From Dryococelus australis (lineage: Eukaryota; Arthropoda; Insecta; Phasmatodea; Phasmatidae): a stretch of DNA of 64,000 nucleotides. The stretch lies in the NCBI GenBank assembly GCA_029891345.1, contig CM057009.1:301607466-301671465 (forward strand), written 5' to 3'. The stretch's first letter is position 1. Every line of letters starts with the position of its first letter. The position numbers and the translations under genes were made by a program. The notes below the pieces were generated by a model, which saw only the letters and a list, made by a program, of their open reading frames with translations, made no database searches and was not told where the DNA came from. This document shows, one piece after another, positions 47,048 through 59,472 of the stretch.

Positions 47048-47395
47048 TATAGGCTGTTCACGGTAAACTGAGAACTTTTGAAAGCCCTGCTTAAGATCTA
47101 CTTGTATGCACGTTGTGTGTTCTTCCGCATTATGTAAAATTAACATTGTAATGAAACCTCATCACTTTACTCATGCGTTGGTCAAGTGAAAATGTGAAAT
47201 TATTATAGAAGTGAATATTGTACGTACCTGCTCAATTTTACACTTCGCTGCACTAAAACTTTTGATTCGACGTTATGCTATGGAACTATTGTAACGAGCG
47301 CACTCAGTGCGCCCGTTACAATATAAGCAGGTAGGAGCAGTTCTTTTTTTCTAAGGTTGATTTCAAAAGTGCTCACTTTATCGTGAACAGCCTTT
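47048..47395. mobile_element. MITE copy C
   Basis: The ends TATAGGCTGTTCACGGTAAAC and GCTCACTTTATCGTGAACAGCC are inverted copies. The interior AAGATCTACTTGTATGCACG, TGTGTTCTTCCGCATTATGTA matches copies B and D. About 350 bp, no protein. Confidence 0.85.
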
Positions 47396-47399
47396 AAGC

Positions 47400-50390
47400 A
47401 CATTCAGCACCTGAAAAAAGCTGGTTTCGCGCCTATCCAGGAAAACATCAGATCTTCAGCTTATAAATTAGCCGACATCGGTTCAATTCAGATACTGGAA
47501 TGGCTGGCTATGTTTTCAATTGATAAATATAAATAAATATAAATAAATATATATATATCAATAAACAATTTGGTTCGATCTAGTGGAAAAGCGGTTAAGA
47601 TATAGTTTGAAGATATATTGTTTCGAGTGTACTAGCTATTAAGTAAAATTATTGTAAATATTAATTTTTATATATTGTTAAATTTAATTTTTGTGTTCAT
47701 TTTTTGTTTCCTTTCACCGTCAGTATTCGCCTACTAAGCAGATATGAGTTTCGTAAGGGGAAAAAAAATATATATTTCGTTACTTAACCGAAAATATGTA
47801 GCGTAAAATTTTATGGAATTTATTTCCGTTTTTAGTTCAACAGGTAACATTAGGATTGTTTAAACAAATGGTACGTATCAATGCCCTCACTTCACCACAT
47901 GTCGTGTAGTTTAAACGTCAAAACCGAGCGCTATGATAGTACGTGAAAACCAAAGTATAAATTTCCATGCTACCTCGTAAAATGATATTATTAAAGACGA
48001 AAACAACATTTTAAAAAGTGTATTTTATTGGTTTCATTAGTTCATGTGCTGCTTACGTTTCTATCTGTTTATGAAAATATTTTATTACAAGTGTATTAGG
48101 GAGGCAAGCCCCGTAAATGCAAAACACACTGAAATATGCTTGTAAATTTGAAGGCTGCTATTATGGTGCAACGACCGATGAACTCAGGAGAGTTAAGTGC
48201 AATAAAACATTCCTAGTTATGGTATAACTGTTTTATTACCGTTAAGGTACAATGGAATGTTACTGCACTTGTGAATGTGTACCTTAGTTAAGCGAACCCG
48301 GCACTCTGGACCTGCGGGTGGTCGCTATTGCTGGAAAATAATACATGGGCCTTAGATTAATTACGTGAAATGTGTCCTGCGCGTGACGTCATGGTATGTT
48401 ATGTCAGGATACAGGGAGACCTCCCCATGGCAAAATAAAAGTACTAAAAGGTTCTTGAATTACGTGAACTATGGATACAAAATAAAATTCAGCCTATATT
48501 TAATTGCCTTGGGTGGAGGGGGGGGGGGGGGGGGTTACGCGGAGCTAACCGTCTGCCCTGCCGGTTGTCTGGAGTTCTGAAGTCTGACTAACGACATAGC
48601 GTCGGTTTTGCCACACGTCCGGCGAATCCGGTGCAAAATTAAAACATGAAAAAAAACTGAACTTAATGAATAACGTGATAAGTGAAATTGATGTTGTGCA
48701 TAATTAAGATTGCTAAACTAAAACATATCAGTGAAATACTCGTGAATGCTGGAGCCCCAGTTATGGCTAAGAATGTGACGTCACGAGAATGTCACCGCAC
48801 TTGAAGGCCTACGTACGTTAACTAACAGAGCAGCCGAAAACTATATCACCGAAGGATCAGTAACACGGTTGGTTAACACGCCTGTGGAAAATGGAACCGT
48901 GGTTAAGCTACGGGAAGGGACACGGGTGACATGTAACCTTCCAGAGCTCAAACCCTTAATAATTTTACTTTCGCACACTGGGTAGTTTGGGGGTAAAAAA
49001 TGTAGCAACCCAAAAAAAAAAAAAAAGCACAGCGGAGGACCCTCGTGCTTTTACCCGATATTCCGGCAGTTTATGGCATCATAAAACCATAAACCCACTC
49101 CCATCCGTCAGTAGTAACTTTAGTCGTTCAAACGAACTTTCATCCCAAGCAATCGGCGTGAAAGACTTTTCAGTGCAAATAGTGTGAACTGATCTCAAAG
49201 ACATAGCAAGAATACACTTATACCACGAAAGCATATTCAGAGTGTGTAGTGTAAGTGTAAAATGCACGACTACGAAATAATAATAATAATAATAATAAAT
49301 CGTCTTTAATTGGCGCAGCAAAGGCATATCTGCCTTCTCTTACACTAGACCGTTTTTATAATTTGCAGTTACTTATTACGATTTAGAAGAAAACACTTAT
49401 AATAGTGCTTACAAATTAAGAAACACTGCAGAAAATCAATAGTCGTTACTAGACATTGATGGAACAGGTAATTGCTACTAAATATTAACATGCATGTTTA
49501 AGTACTGGAAAATGTTTAAATTTAGGTGGTGATTATTAAGTTTAGACAAGTCCATAAAACACTGAATAACTGGCAGGTCTTAAGCCAAATTGTTACTATG
49601 TACGAGCATGAATATTGCAAATATGCATAAATGCAAAACATGCGTACATACCTGCACACGTCAGAATAGGTCCCTGTAAATCGAACGATAAAATATAACT
49701 CAATTTAGCTGCAACAACAAAATTGCAAGTTCTAAGGCTCTTATCATTAAAATGCCTATGACACAATCTGACAATTATAATAATCAATACACATACACTT
49801 TAAGATGGAGAAGCATTTAGACTTCTACATGCTTAAGCGTATCAAAAAAAATTTATTATAAAAAAAGAAAAAGAAAGAGTTAGGAGTTGAAACTAAAATC
49901 AGTCCCACAACCACTCATTCAACCATACATTCAAAATGTTCCACTTTACGCGTCGTGGTGGCGTGACAGCAAGTATGTCACTTCGTTCAGCCCTCTTCGT
50001 TGAAATATTCATTTCGCAAACTGCAAGGTGCAAATATTTGCAAAGTTTACCTCAGATATTTACATACTTTAGTTTCGAATCGTATGGTGGGTTAAAAATA
50101 ATTTTCTTGCCAATGTTTATGCCTCGCTTTAATTGGCCAATGTGCAGGCTATCAAATTAACCAGTAAACATGGCGAAAAGTTAGCAATATTTTGTTTAAA
50201 TACGTCTATATATATATATATGTATATGGTGAATGAAATCAAATTATAATATACACCAGAGCGGGGTAGACGAGTACAAATGGAGCAAGTAGTGACCATA
50301 TTTAATCGAGAAACAATTTGTCTAACGTTCATAGTTACCCCGCTATAAGAAGTGGCAATGTGCAGCGGCGGGTATGCAATTTTGTGTACT
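47400..50390. other. No gene seen
   Basis: Three kilobases of AT-rich sequence with a 17-base G-run at about 48518-48534 and an (ATA)n stretch at 49279-49302. Open frames are under 85 codons with no motif. Confidence 0.45.
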
Positions 50391-50392
50391 TG

Positions 50393-50985
50393 GTGTTGTA
50401 ACAAACCTGTGCGCAGCTCTAGGCGCCTGACAATACCGCTTTGTACCGCGTGACCTCAGTTCCAGTGGTGCTACGTAACTCCAGTTCCTGAGAACTTGTT
50501 ACTGGAATACTTGGAGGATGTTCCTTTAGTTGCTCGTGAGGCGATGTGGTTTGCAGCAGGATGGCGCCACACATCATTTCGCCATTGGTGTTGCCTGCGA
50601 CCGCGATGTGCACTCCCTGAACCGGTAGACACGTAGGTAGAGGAACCCCCCCACAGCATGGGCACCACGCTCACCTGTCGTCACGCCATCTAACTTCTGG
50701 CTGCGGGGCCACCTCATTAAGCGATTGGTGCACGCCACACCACTTGACGCGAAGGATGAGCTCACGACACGGATTCGGAGAGCGGTTTGACACCACCAAT
50801 GCACCACCAATGCGACACCTTTGCAATGCGCGTCGCAACATGCTTGAGCGCTGCACTGTTTGTGTGGCCAACGGTGGCCGGCACTTTGAACAGACACTGT
50901 GAGCGGCATGCCTTCTGCCCACATGTGTAAATAAACTGTCTTTTCATTGCACTGCCTGTTTCCTCATTATTGTGGTTTCATACAC
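50393..50985 (+). mobile_element. Possible solo LTR or transcript end
   Basis: A GC-rich segment that begins TGTTGTAACAAACC, contains AATAAA at about 50930 followed by a T-rich stretch and GCCTGTTTCCTCATT, and ends near CATACA. The TG...CA limits and late poly-A signal fit an LTR. No target duplication or second LTR is visible, so it is only a suggestion. Overlapping minus-strand frames are not gene-like. Confidence 0.25.
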
Positions 50986-51284
50986 CCCCTGCATATTGCC
51001 GCTGCCATTGTGGGTTAACGGACGATAGACAATTTGTATCTTGATTAAATATGGTCCATTTGTGCTCATCTTCCCCACTCTGCTATAATTATTTGTTCGA
51101 TTACGCCCGGTATATCTGATAGCGGTATACTTTCTGTTAGATATATTTAATAAGAAAATGGCAGGCGACTATAATGTTCTGATAATATTCATTTATAGTA
51201 CTTGTTTTGGTTCATTAGCAGGGTTAACCTTACTTCCCTTTTGAAATGAGGAGAAATACAAAGAATATTCTGTAAAGGTAACTA

Positions 51285-51540
51285 AGGGCCGCGGTGGTGT
51301 AGTGGCTAGACTACTCGCCCCCCCCTTAACAAGGCCAATCGGGTTCGATTCCCGATGGGGTCGCTCCCGGAATTTCGCATGTGGGAATCATGCCGGAAGA
51401 TGCCGCTGGTCAGAGGGTTTTCTCGGGATATCCCGTTTCCCCCGCCCCTTCATACCAGCGCTGCTCCATACTCACCTCGCTCCACCTTAATCGGCTCCCA
51501 AGACCTTGATGTTAAGAGCAGCCCAAATCTCTTCACTCAC
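51285..51540 (+). mobile_element. tRNA-derived SINE, full-length copy 3
   Basis: AGGGCCGCGGTGGTGTAGTGG is the A-box region and CGGGTTCGATTCCCGATGGG carries a perfect B-box (GGTTCGATTCC). The shared body and CTTCACTCAC end follow. This copy best shows the tRNA origin; the T-arm CGGGTTCGATTCCCG pairs fully. Confidence 0.9.
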
Positions 51541-52122
51541 ACTGGAGGAGGCCTGGAGAGATCCCCACTCTCCGTGACAGGCCGGCCGGTGAGCGGCAAC
51601 CTGCTCCGGCTGTACACTGGAAAGGCACAGGGGGGTATGGATAGAACCCCGGTCAGACCACACGCTTGGTTTCTGAGGACAAGGATCTCAGAACCTCTGT
51701 GGTAGAGGGGGCGAGGACGTGCGGACGTGCCAGGCTTGGGCTTTGGGTCTGGCCACCGGTCGCATTAATCTTGGCCTTCTTGCGTTGAGAGGACGTGGTT
51801 CCTCTTCCCCGCCTATTGGAAGGCCGAAGCGTGGTAAGGCCGTAAGGCTAAGAGCGCTGCGTAAAAATACAAAATACATGACCAAGAGGTCCACTGTAAC
51901 TGTAAAGATGACTGAGGGTAATATGGCTTTATTAAAAAAATTAAATAGTATTAAATAAATATTGACATTAAAAAGCTCTTTAAGATGACAAAAACTATTC
52001 GTTTTTAGTTAATAACTTTTAGAAAAATAACGGATCCTTACTAGCCATACTGGCGAAGTGTTGCAATCTTAATTAGGTGACGTTTTAGTAATTAGGTATG
52101 TAGTAATGTGGAGAGGTTTTTT
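51541..52122. other. GC-rich then AT-rich spacer between SINE copies
   Basis: 51541-51860 is GC-rich. A basic 79-codon plus-strand frame (51719-51958) ends GNMALLKKLNSIK; it has no recognised domain and is overlapped by a minus-strand frame, so it is not called. Confidence 0.4.
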
Positions 52123-52260
52123 GCAGCTCTTAACATTGAGACTTTGAGAGCCAGTGAGGGCGACGCGCGAGATGGACATGGAGCAACGCCAGAATGCAAG
52201 GGAGGGGAAACGGGAGATCCCCGAGAAGACCCGCCGAACAGTGATATCGTCCTGCACGAA
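52123..52260 (-). mobile_element. tRNA-derived SINE, 3' fragment
   Basis: Read on the minus strand it carries TTCGTGCAGGACGATATCAC, GGGTCTTCTCGGGGATCTCC and CTCTCAAAGTCTCAATGTTA, i.e. the body and end of the SINE at 39566. The tRNA-derived head is missing, as is usual for 5'-truncated copies. Confidence 0.8.
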
Positions 52261-53873
52261 ACAATACTTAAAAAATATAGGCCTAATTAACTATAAGAGA
52301 AAAAATTTATAGATCACCACTAGATCACTTTTTAAAATGAGTTACGAAAAAAAATGGAAAGTACTTTTTCCAATTGAGTACTGATATCTGAAATTATTAA
52401 CTATCCTACGGCCATGATTTTTCACCTGAGGTCCGCTTCTGCAAAATCGTCATTATACGACTGTATGGCTTTCAGCTATCCCCGCCACTGTTTTTTAATT
52501 ATAATATTTTATACTTTATACGTACATTATTTTTATTAATTTAGGCTCATATTTTTACAATCATCTGAGAGATTGTCATGACTAACTACTCCCCTGCACA
52601 TTTATCTTGTAGGTACGCAAAGAGCTTCTAATTGTTAGGCATCACGGCAATATATACTATATTTGCAAGGACAAGATCTGTTTTCACGCAAGAATATCAT
52701 TCCCACCTTCTTCTGATACGAACAAGTATAAATTAGGTACGCCCTCCAAAACTCTTATTACGACAATGAATGTTTCTCGGATTCCTTTTTTAAATAACAA
52801 AAACAGTTCACTCAATTAAATCAAACGAAGGGTTTAGGGCAGTGAGAAGAGTGGCTTATCTAAAAATATGTCACCTAATAAAAAGCTGAAAATTTTCAGA
52901 CTACAAGAAACAAGTACGAAACGTGATCTAAAATTAACCATCACTGCTTAATTATCACTCATTCTGCAATGTCTGTTTCATATGATTACAATTGCTTGCT
53001 TCTGACATCACGTTTATTTACACATTTAACGAAATATTATTAATTCTAAAAGTGAACGTTGCTGCTTAGTTTTCTTTCACCCGTTATCCGACATCTCATC
53101 TCATACACACATTTACGTCTCGCTGTTATTACGGTTACACAATTCTGGCAAAGAATATTCATTTTCAACGTCATTAACATATCCTACACGTAAACTGTTT
53201 CTCTCTCTCTCTCTCTCTCTCTATCTTTTATTTATGCGTATGTTACCCTAGATGTGGGCACGGCCACAAACACATAGCCGTCCCACAACTTATTTTACAG
53301 TCCTGACGCCGGCAGCAAACACCCGACAGGAAGGTCCTGCGAAACCTTGACTGCCTGACAAGAATTTCCTACTTTCCCCACGATCCCGCCTTCGCTTTTC
53401 CAACCTCTTTATCGTCCCTTTTTCTCTCCGTGCCGCCAAAGTAATTGTGCACGTGCAGAGGTCCATTTGGAAAGGGGTAAGGAGGGGGAGGGGGCATACA
53501 AAATCGTGGGTCATTGTCCTTCTGGATACAGACAGCGGAGTTAATTCTCTTGCTGGGGTCCGAAACACTGAAACCCCCCCCCCCCCCCTTTCTCAACCCT
53601 TTTTACAAGAGCTGTCCTGTCGACGACCCCGGGATTTTGACCTGCTCTGTGTTTTTTTGTCCTGAACACGAACCCGCTTCGGCTTCCAGCCGCCAAGAGC
53701 TCTGAGAGCCTTTGGCTTTCTGTTTACAGTAAGGAAGATGAAGATTACAAAAGTTGTCCTTCCTCCCTGATTTATGGCCTCTTAGGCCTATTGAAATGAC
53801 AGGCCAAGGTTGTCAATTTAGTGAACACGCCCAGAGTTTCGTGTCGCATGTTAGATCAATTCATAACCACTGA
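52261..53873. other. No gene seen
   Basis: AT-rich, then GC-richer from 53270. A (CT)n run lies at about 53199-53223 and a C-run at 53573-53588. Overlapping frames of 60-92 codons on both strands at 53290-53705 lack motifs. Confidence 0.45.
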
Positions 53874-54712
53874 TATAGTCCATTCACGGTTACTTCACAA
53901 TTTTCTGAAGCCCTGCTAAAGTTCTACTTCCATGATATTCCTCCGCCTCGTGCAAACTAAGCGTAACTGAGTCTAGAAAATTACACCAAAGGACAGTGCA
54001 CCGAATTTGTGTGCACTCATTTGTAATGATAATTGCATGAGAACTATTTCTTACTAGGCACTACCAACGCGCATTTTTTTCTCACAGTTTTTCTTAGTAT
54101 TTATCGTAAATGAATTATCATAATTTAAAAATAAAATACAGATGAAACTTCCCTTTAACGTAAAATAAGATACTTTCATGTTAAAAGATGTATAAGACGT
54201 TTGTGATACGTCGCATATTTAGGAAATAACAAAACACGTCATACATGGGGTGATTTTTCAAGGGTTTGATTCAAAAAGCGTGAATAAACCGCGAGTAGAT
54301 TATACACATTTGAATAGTTAACTGAGCTTTTTGTATGCACACTGTGTATTCCTACGTCGTGTGAAATATTAACATTGCCATGAGCCTGGTCACTTTATTC
54401 GTACGTCGGTCAAGTGAAGCTGTGAAATTAGGACAACACTAAATATTTTACAAATTTCCTCATTCTTGCACGTACATGCGTTAAAAAAAAAAAAAAAAGA
54501 CAGATAGCAAAATAAATCATTTCAGTATTCCCAAATGTTTACATAAAACTTTTAGTTCATCGTTCAAAGATGGAACTACTTTCCCTACGTCGTTACCAAC
54601 TTGACTGGGCGTTACTAGTCAGTGTGCCCATTAAAATGAATGCAGGTATGGGCAACGACATTTAACAAAGGTTTATTTCAAACGTGCTCAGTTTGCCGTG
54701 AACAGCCGATAC
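53874..54712. mobile_element. Composite MITE, copy D
   Basis: The left 430 bases (TATAGTCCATTCACGGTTACT onward) match copy E at 5324-5706. From about 54325 (GTATGCACACTGTGTATTCC) to the right end (GCTCAGTTTGCCGTGAACAGC) it matches copies B and C. So it is a chimera of two subfamilies, or one inserted in or recombined with the other. A 16-base A-run is at about 54483-54498. Confidence 0.75.
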
Positions 54713-54837
54713 AGAGCTTGCGTACCACTTCGTGCGTTCCCGCGTACACATCCATTACACTTTACCATTTGCTCATCAACTTCAAGGACAATGTTCGCCC
54801 TTTTCGCAAGGACGCGCTCAGTAGAAACACATAAGGT

Positions 54838-55780
54838 AGAATGTTCTAAGGTATACCTGTTCTAAGTTATGTGGTTCTAAATAAAAAACTTTCTAAGTTG
54901 TGAGATTCTAAATTACGATAGTTTTAAGTGGAGTATTTCTAAATTGTGACAGTTCTAAGTTGTACGTCTCTAAGTTGTGATAGTTTTAAGATATGATTTT
55001 CGAATTTACGATGTTTCTAAGTTATGTGGTTCTGCGTTGTGTGTTTTTAAGTAATTATATTTCTAATTTGTATGTTTCTAAGTTGTGACTGTTCTAAGTT
55101 ATGTTGTTTATAAGTTGTATGGTTCTGCATTGTATGTTTATAAGCTGTTTGTTTCCGAGTTATGATAGTTCTAATTTGTATGTTTATAAGTTATGATCAT
55201 TGTAAGATATGATTTTCTAAGTTATGATGTTTCTTAGTCATGTGATTCTTCATTGTGTGTTTCTAAGAAATTATCGTTATAAGTTATGATTTAAGTTATG
55301 ATGTTTCTAAGTTATGTGGTTCTGCATTGTGTGTTTTTAAGTTGTGTGTTTCTAAGTTGTAATAGTTCTAAAGTGTGTGTTTCTAAGTTATGATCATAGT
55401 TGTGTCGTATCTAAGTTATATGGTTCTGTGTTGTGTGTTTCTAAGTCGCGTGTGTCTAAGATATGACAGTTCTATTTTATGATCGTTATAAGTTATGATT
55501 TTCTAAGTTAAGATTTTTGTAAATTATGTGAGTCTATATTGTGTGCTTCTAAGTTGTTTTTCTAAGTCATGATAGTTCTAAGTTGCGTGTTTCTAAGTTA
55601 TGATAGTTCTAATTTATGACTTTCTAAGTTACAACTGTTCTAAGTTGTGCTTTTCTAAATTACATTTTAAAGTAATGAGTTTCAAAGTAACGACCGTTCT
55701 AAGTTATGGTAGTTCTAACTTGTGTGGATTTTTCAAGAATTCTAAGTTATGGCTGTTCTAAGTTGTGATTTTCTAAGTTA
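54838..55780. repeat. Degenerate minisatellite of TTCTAAGTTRTG units
   Basis: For some 940 bases the words TTCTAAGTTATGATAG, TTCTAAGTTGTGTGTT and close variants recur about every 14-16 bases, with roughly 60 copies. Divergence is high but the TTCTAAGTT core persists. No long open frame results. Confidence 0.92.
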
Positions 55781-56220
55781 TGTGTGGTTCCCGTGACTGC
55801 CGACGTGCCAACTTCGCCTCCGTGTGCTCGTTCGCGTGGACACTTGCGCTCTGTGGGCGTTGCGCGAGGCGAACACGATCGTTCTCCGCAACATTTAGCG
55901 GCAGCCTTGGGAAGAAATGCCACGACTTTCTCTATACGCCTCTCCCTGGTTCTGCGCTAAACATGAACTCGTGTCGATGTCAACCTTGTAGTCGCAGACA
56001 CTGTCTCATTTACGCAAACCTCTGCGGCCTTCAAATATATCGGCCAGCTGGCGTGCCTCGTTATTTTGCGCAACAAAGACGCAGAAACTGGTTTATTTCA
56101 CGCATGTACGATACTACACTGCGGAAAATACAGCGGCACGTTTCCAACTTTCATTCCATTGTTCCACATACGACTCTGCCACGGTCGCCCTGAAAACCCT
56201 CACCCGTAGTCTATTTCGAC
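55781..56220. other. GC-rich segment with a 137-codon frame, not called as a gene
   Basis: The plus-strand frame 55780-56193 is Arg/Cys/Ser-rich with no recognised domain, and it starts inside the preceding minisatellite's edge. A minus-strand frame overlaps its end. It lies between two repeats. A unique-sequence exon is possible but unsupported. Confidence 0.3.
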
Positions 56221-58043
56221 TATAGCCCATTCCCAATTGGAAGCAACTTTCTCGGAGTCCTGCTAAATATCTACTTCCAGAGCCCTTTCGTATCCTCCCG
56301 CCAAATGTAAACAAAAATTGCCATGTGACTGCCATGTAGCATCTGTCAAAATCAATGTTTACATTCCATTGTGTGTGTACATATGTTCGTATACTTTCGG
56401 TACACCTAAAAATAAACATTGAAATGTGACTTCTACTTTTATACATGTCAAATGTGTTGTTCACTGTTTACAGCTTTTTAAAGAATTCTGTCATATTCCA
56501 AAAACCATTCCGTACGAATATTCACAGTTTAGGCCTCTAACATTATTTAAGTCAGCTTTATGACGTTTTAAAAATGCCTGAATTGACGACTGTTCTTACG
56601 GTTATTTTACATTAACATATTTTGTTTTCCACAACATAGCTCAATACATGTAATGCACGTTAGTATTTTGCCGCGATTGGTGTAACACTGTTACAACTGC
56701 GAGGTAAAGGGCTGTACTAATTGAAATTATTCTTTTGTTATTGATATGTGCTGGGTCATTTCTTTAAAAGGATGGCCTCAGATGGAATAAATATTAGAAC
56801 GAAGGAACAGCCAGTCAAACGAAAAAGGCACATTGAATTTAAGCACGGAACTCGTGTTTCTCATTTTTGTCATGCAATCTTTAAAAGATAGCAGTGAACA
56901 TGCACACAAATAAATCTACAATAACTTTTATTCCGCTCATATTTCTATGTAGTGCTAATTATTGTTTACTAGGTTTATTGAAATTTATTGGGGCTGAACT
57001 TAGTATTTTTCTTCTGGGATTGTCGCAAAAATCGTTACACGACTGTGTTTCAAACCCCTTAGGGCAAAGGTACAACGTTGTGTTAAATAAACGCATATCG
57101 ACCACGCTGCACAAAGGCACGCCATTTTACAGACGCAATAATTAACGAAGCACACGTCACAGTATATTTATTACTGCCGTGGAAACACAGATTTATTACA
57201 ACATCGTAACTTGCCTAGGTAGGTTTAAAAAACACAACGTCTACAAACGTGATGGGTAAATTTGAAGTATTTTTCAGAGTAACAATAATTTACGTTTCGT
57301 TTGACAAAAAGCAACACGCCATGTAATGGCTCGTCACGTCTGCCAACTTCACTAGGCAACTGCCCCGACATCATATCTAAATATGTTAAAATAAGTATTC
57401 AAAGATTAAAATCTCTTTTCAGTTGTAAATTACAAATTCAAAAATCATTATTTTGCTGTATTAAGTATGAAATATGCTACAATTGAAAACATTTATAATA
57501 TCATTGCTTACTAGCGAAGTGAAATTTCCCGAGTTTGAAAGAGACGAAGAAAGAGAAAGCAAGCTACAAGTCTCGCCCAGCAGACAGTTTTTCAGATGCT
57601 TTCTCACTCGATAAAACAACACCGTACCATAACGGCCAACTCACTATATTTTCCGCTGTTATTTTAAACTATAAAAATGATATATGTTGCCACCGGGGCT
57701 ACCTAAGTATTTCAATAGGCACTGTTTAATTTACAAATAGTATTCAAAAAACTGGGTTAAAATAATATTTTTGCTGTGAACTATTTCTCACCGGTCTTTG
57801 CCAACACGTCGCTGCTCTCGCTGTTGTTAATTCATATCTAAAAAGAAATAAATATTAAAAGTTATAGAAGATACTAAGGTAGAGTTTCATTTATTAAATA
57901 ATACAGTACTCTAAAGTTAACCACAGTGTTATATATTTGTGGAATACAGGCTATTGAAAAAAAAACAAGTTGACATGTTATGCCTAGAGTGTTTTTTCAA
58001 AGGTTGATTTCCATAAGTCGCTTCCAATCGGGAATACACTATA
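56221..58043. mobile_element. 1.8-kb inverted-repeat element (copy G)
   Basis: The left end TATAGCCCATTCCCAATTGG and the right end CCAATCGGGAATACACTATA are inverted copies over about 20 bases, with the match fading inside (AAGCAACTTT versus AAGCGACTTA). The left 240 bases match MITE F. The interior has only short frames (83 codons at most) without transposase motifs. It is the longest member of the group and could hold a decayed internal sequence from the parent element. Confidence 0.75.
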
Positions 58044-59048
58044 GACACACTGGGATTTCTTGAAATTATTCGATAGCTGAGCTAAACGACATTTCCGCCT
58101 ACACTCCAGGCATTGTCATTCGTCGTTAGCTGGTGTCTTCACGTCGAGCTATTTATCCTGCCCACTGACTTGTGCGTGATAAGTTCTGCATGTGTGATAC
58201 TGGTTCACATTATTGCAGGGCGTGTTAGGAAACAATTTGCCCAATCATGAAAGTAACCTTCAGTAAAGACTTTTCGCGGTTAATTGAGCATTTTTAAAAT
58301 CAAATTTTGAAAATGTTAGCTGTCCGTACCTACATGTATCCTAAGGCGCAGACTGACCGGTGTAGCTTCACCCAGTAGGCCTAAAGTTGGTAACGATGGA
58401 GAGAATGTAGGTCACCTTTTAAAGTTGGTTCCAAATTGTCAGGTAATAATTTTTGCTTCCTGGTTTTTAAATGAATATTCGTGCAAGTATTGGCAAATTT
58501 GTAAAACATTTATTTTCCAATAATGACACAGTTTCACTTGACTGACGAATGAATAAGGTCCCGTCCACATTTGACATGGGGCACATAACATACACAGCAT
58601 AAAGGAGTAAAAACCTGTATTTGAGATTGTAACGCCTACAGCTAGTAGCTTTTGGCATGACTTACTTGGCGTTATTTGCGTGAGATTGTGAAACGGCATA
58701 AAAACTGCTGTAACCAACAGTAGGGGAGCGTAGGACTTTTAAAACACTAAATGAGGGACGATCTCCTGGACAATCTTGCAACTATAACCCCAATCATAAA
58801 ATCGTACTAATGACAGACTGTGGCAGGCTCTTCGGTCTCCTGTATGGCTATTTATTCCGAGCTTACTAAGCAAGGCTACAGGACCTCTACAATGTCATAT
58901 GGACGGGTGCAGTAACGTTCGATGGTGTATCAGGGGGCCAACACTTTCTCGTCTCCCAGGGGATTTTTATACTGGACATCTGAACCTCCTCCACCCCAAC
59001 TCCCCTCACACACCAGCACTCGGGAGGTTACCTGGAAGGCGAGCGGCA
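58044..59048. other. No gene seen
   Basis: Mixed sequence, with frames of up to 92 codons lacking motifs. Confidence 0.45.
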
Positions 59049-59290
59049 ACCCTTTTATAAGCATACTGAATCATAATTTCCCATATACCAAAGCTACGAT
59101 CATCAAATTCATAACATACACATCGACCCCACAACAAGCAAGACTATGAGGTTAAACACGCCTAAGGCCCTTTTATAAGCATACTGAATCATAATTTCCC
59201 ATATACCAAAGCTAAAGTCAACAAATTCATAACATAGACATCAACACCAACAACAAAGGCAGCTACGTGGTCAAACACACCTAAACCCAT
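59049..59290. repeat. Two-copy tandem duplication of about 117 bp
   Basis: CCCTTTTATAAGCATACTGA through AAATTCATAACATACACATC is repeated directly from about 59167 with about 90% identity by eye. Confidence 0.9.
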
Positions 59291-59427
59291 TTTATAAGGC
59301 TAAAACTTTCTCGCAAACCTCCGAAGAACAGCATGTTTAATTGCTATCTATACAGCTTAACATTCTGAGAAACTGTAAAAAAATTGTATCAGTCATGTTA
59401 GATTAGGCTAACATTGGGATAGTTGAC

Positions 59428-59472
59428 CACACACACACACACACACATCATCATCATCATCATCATCAATCA
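59428..59472. repeat. Compound (CA)n/(CAT)n microsatellite
   Basis: ACACACACACACACACAC is followed by (ATC)n. Confidence 0.95.

Noticed and set aside
50419-50947. Overlapping minus-strand frames up to 116 codons
   Set aside because: Three overlapping frames, no motif; better read as a possible LTR.
55780-56193. 137-codon plus-strand frame as a gene
   Set aside because: No domain, GC-rich composition, flanked by a minisatellite and a MITE; kept only as a note.
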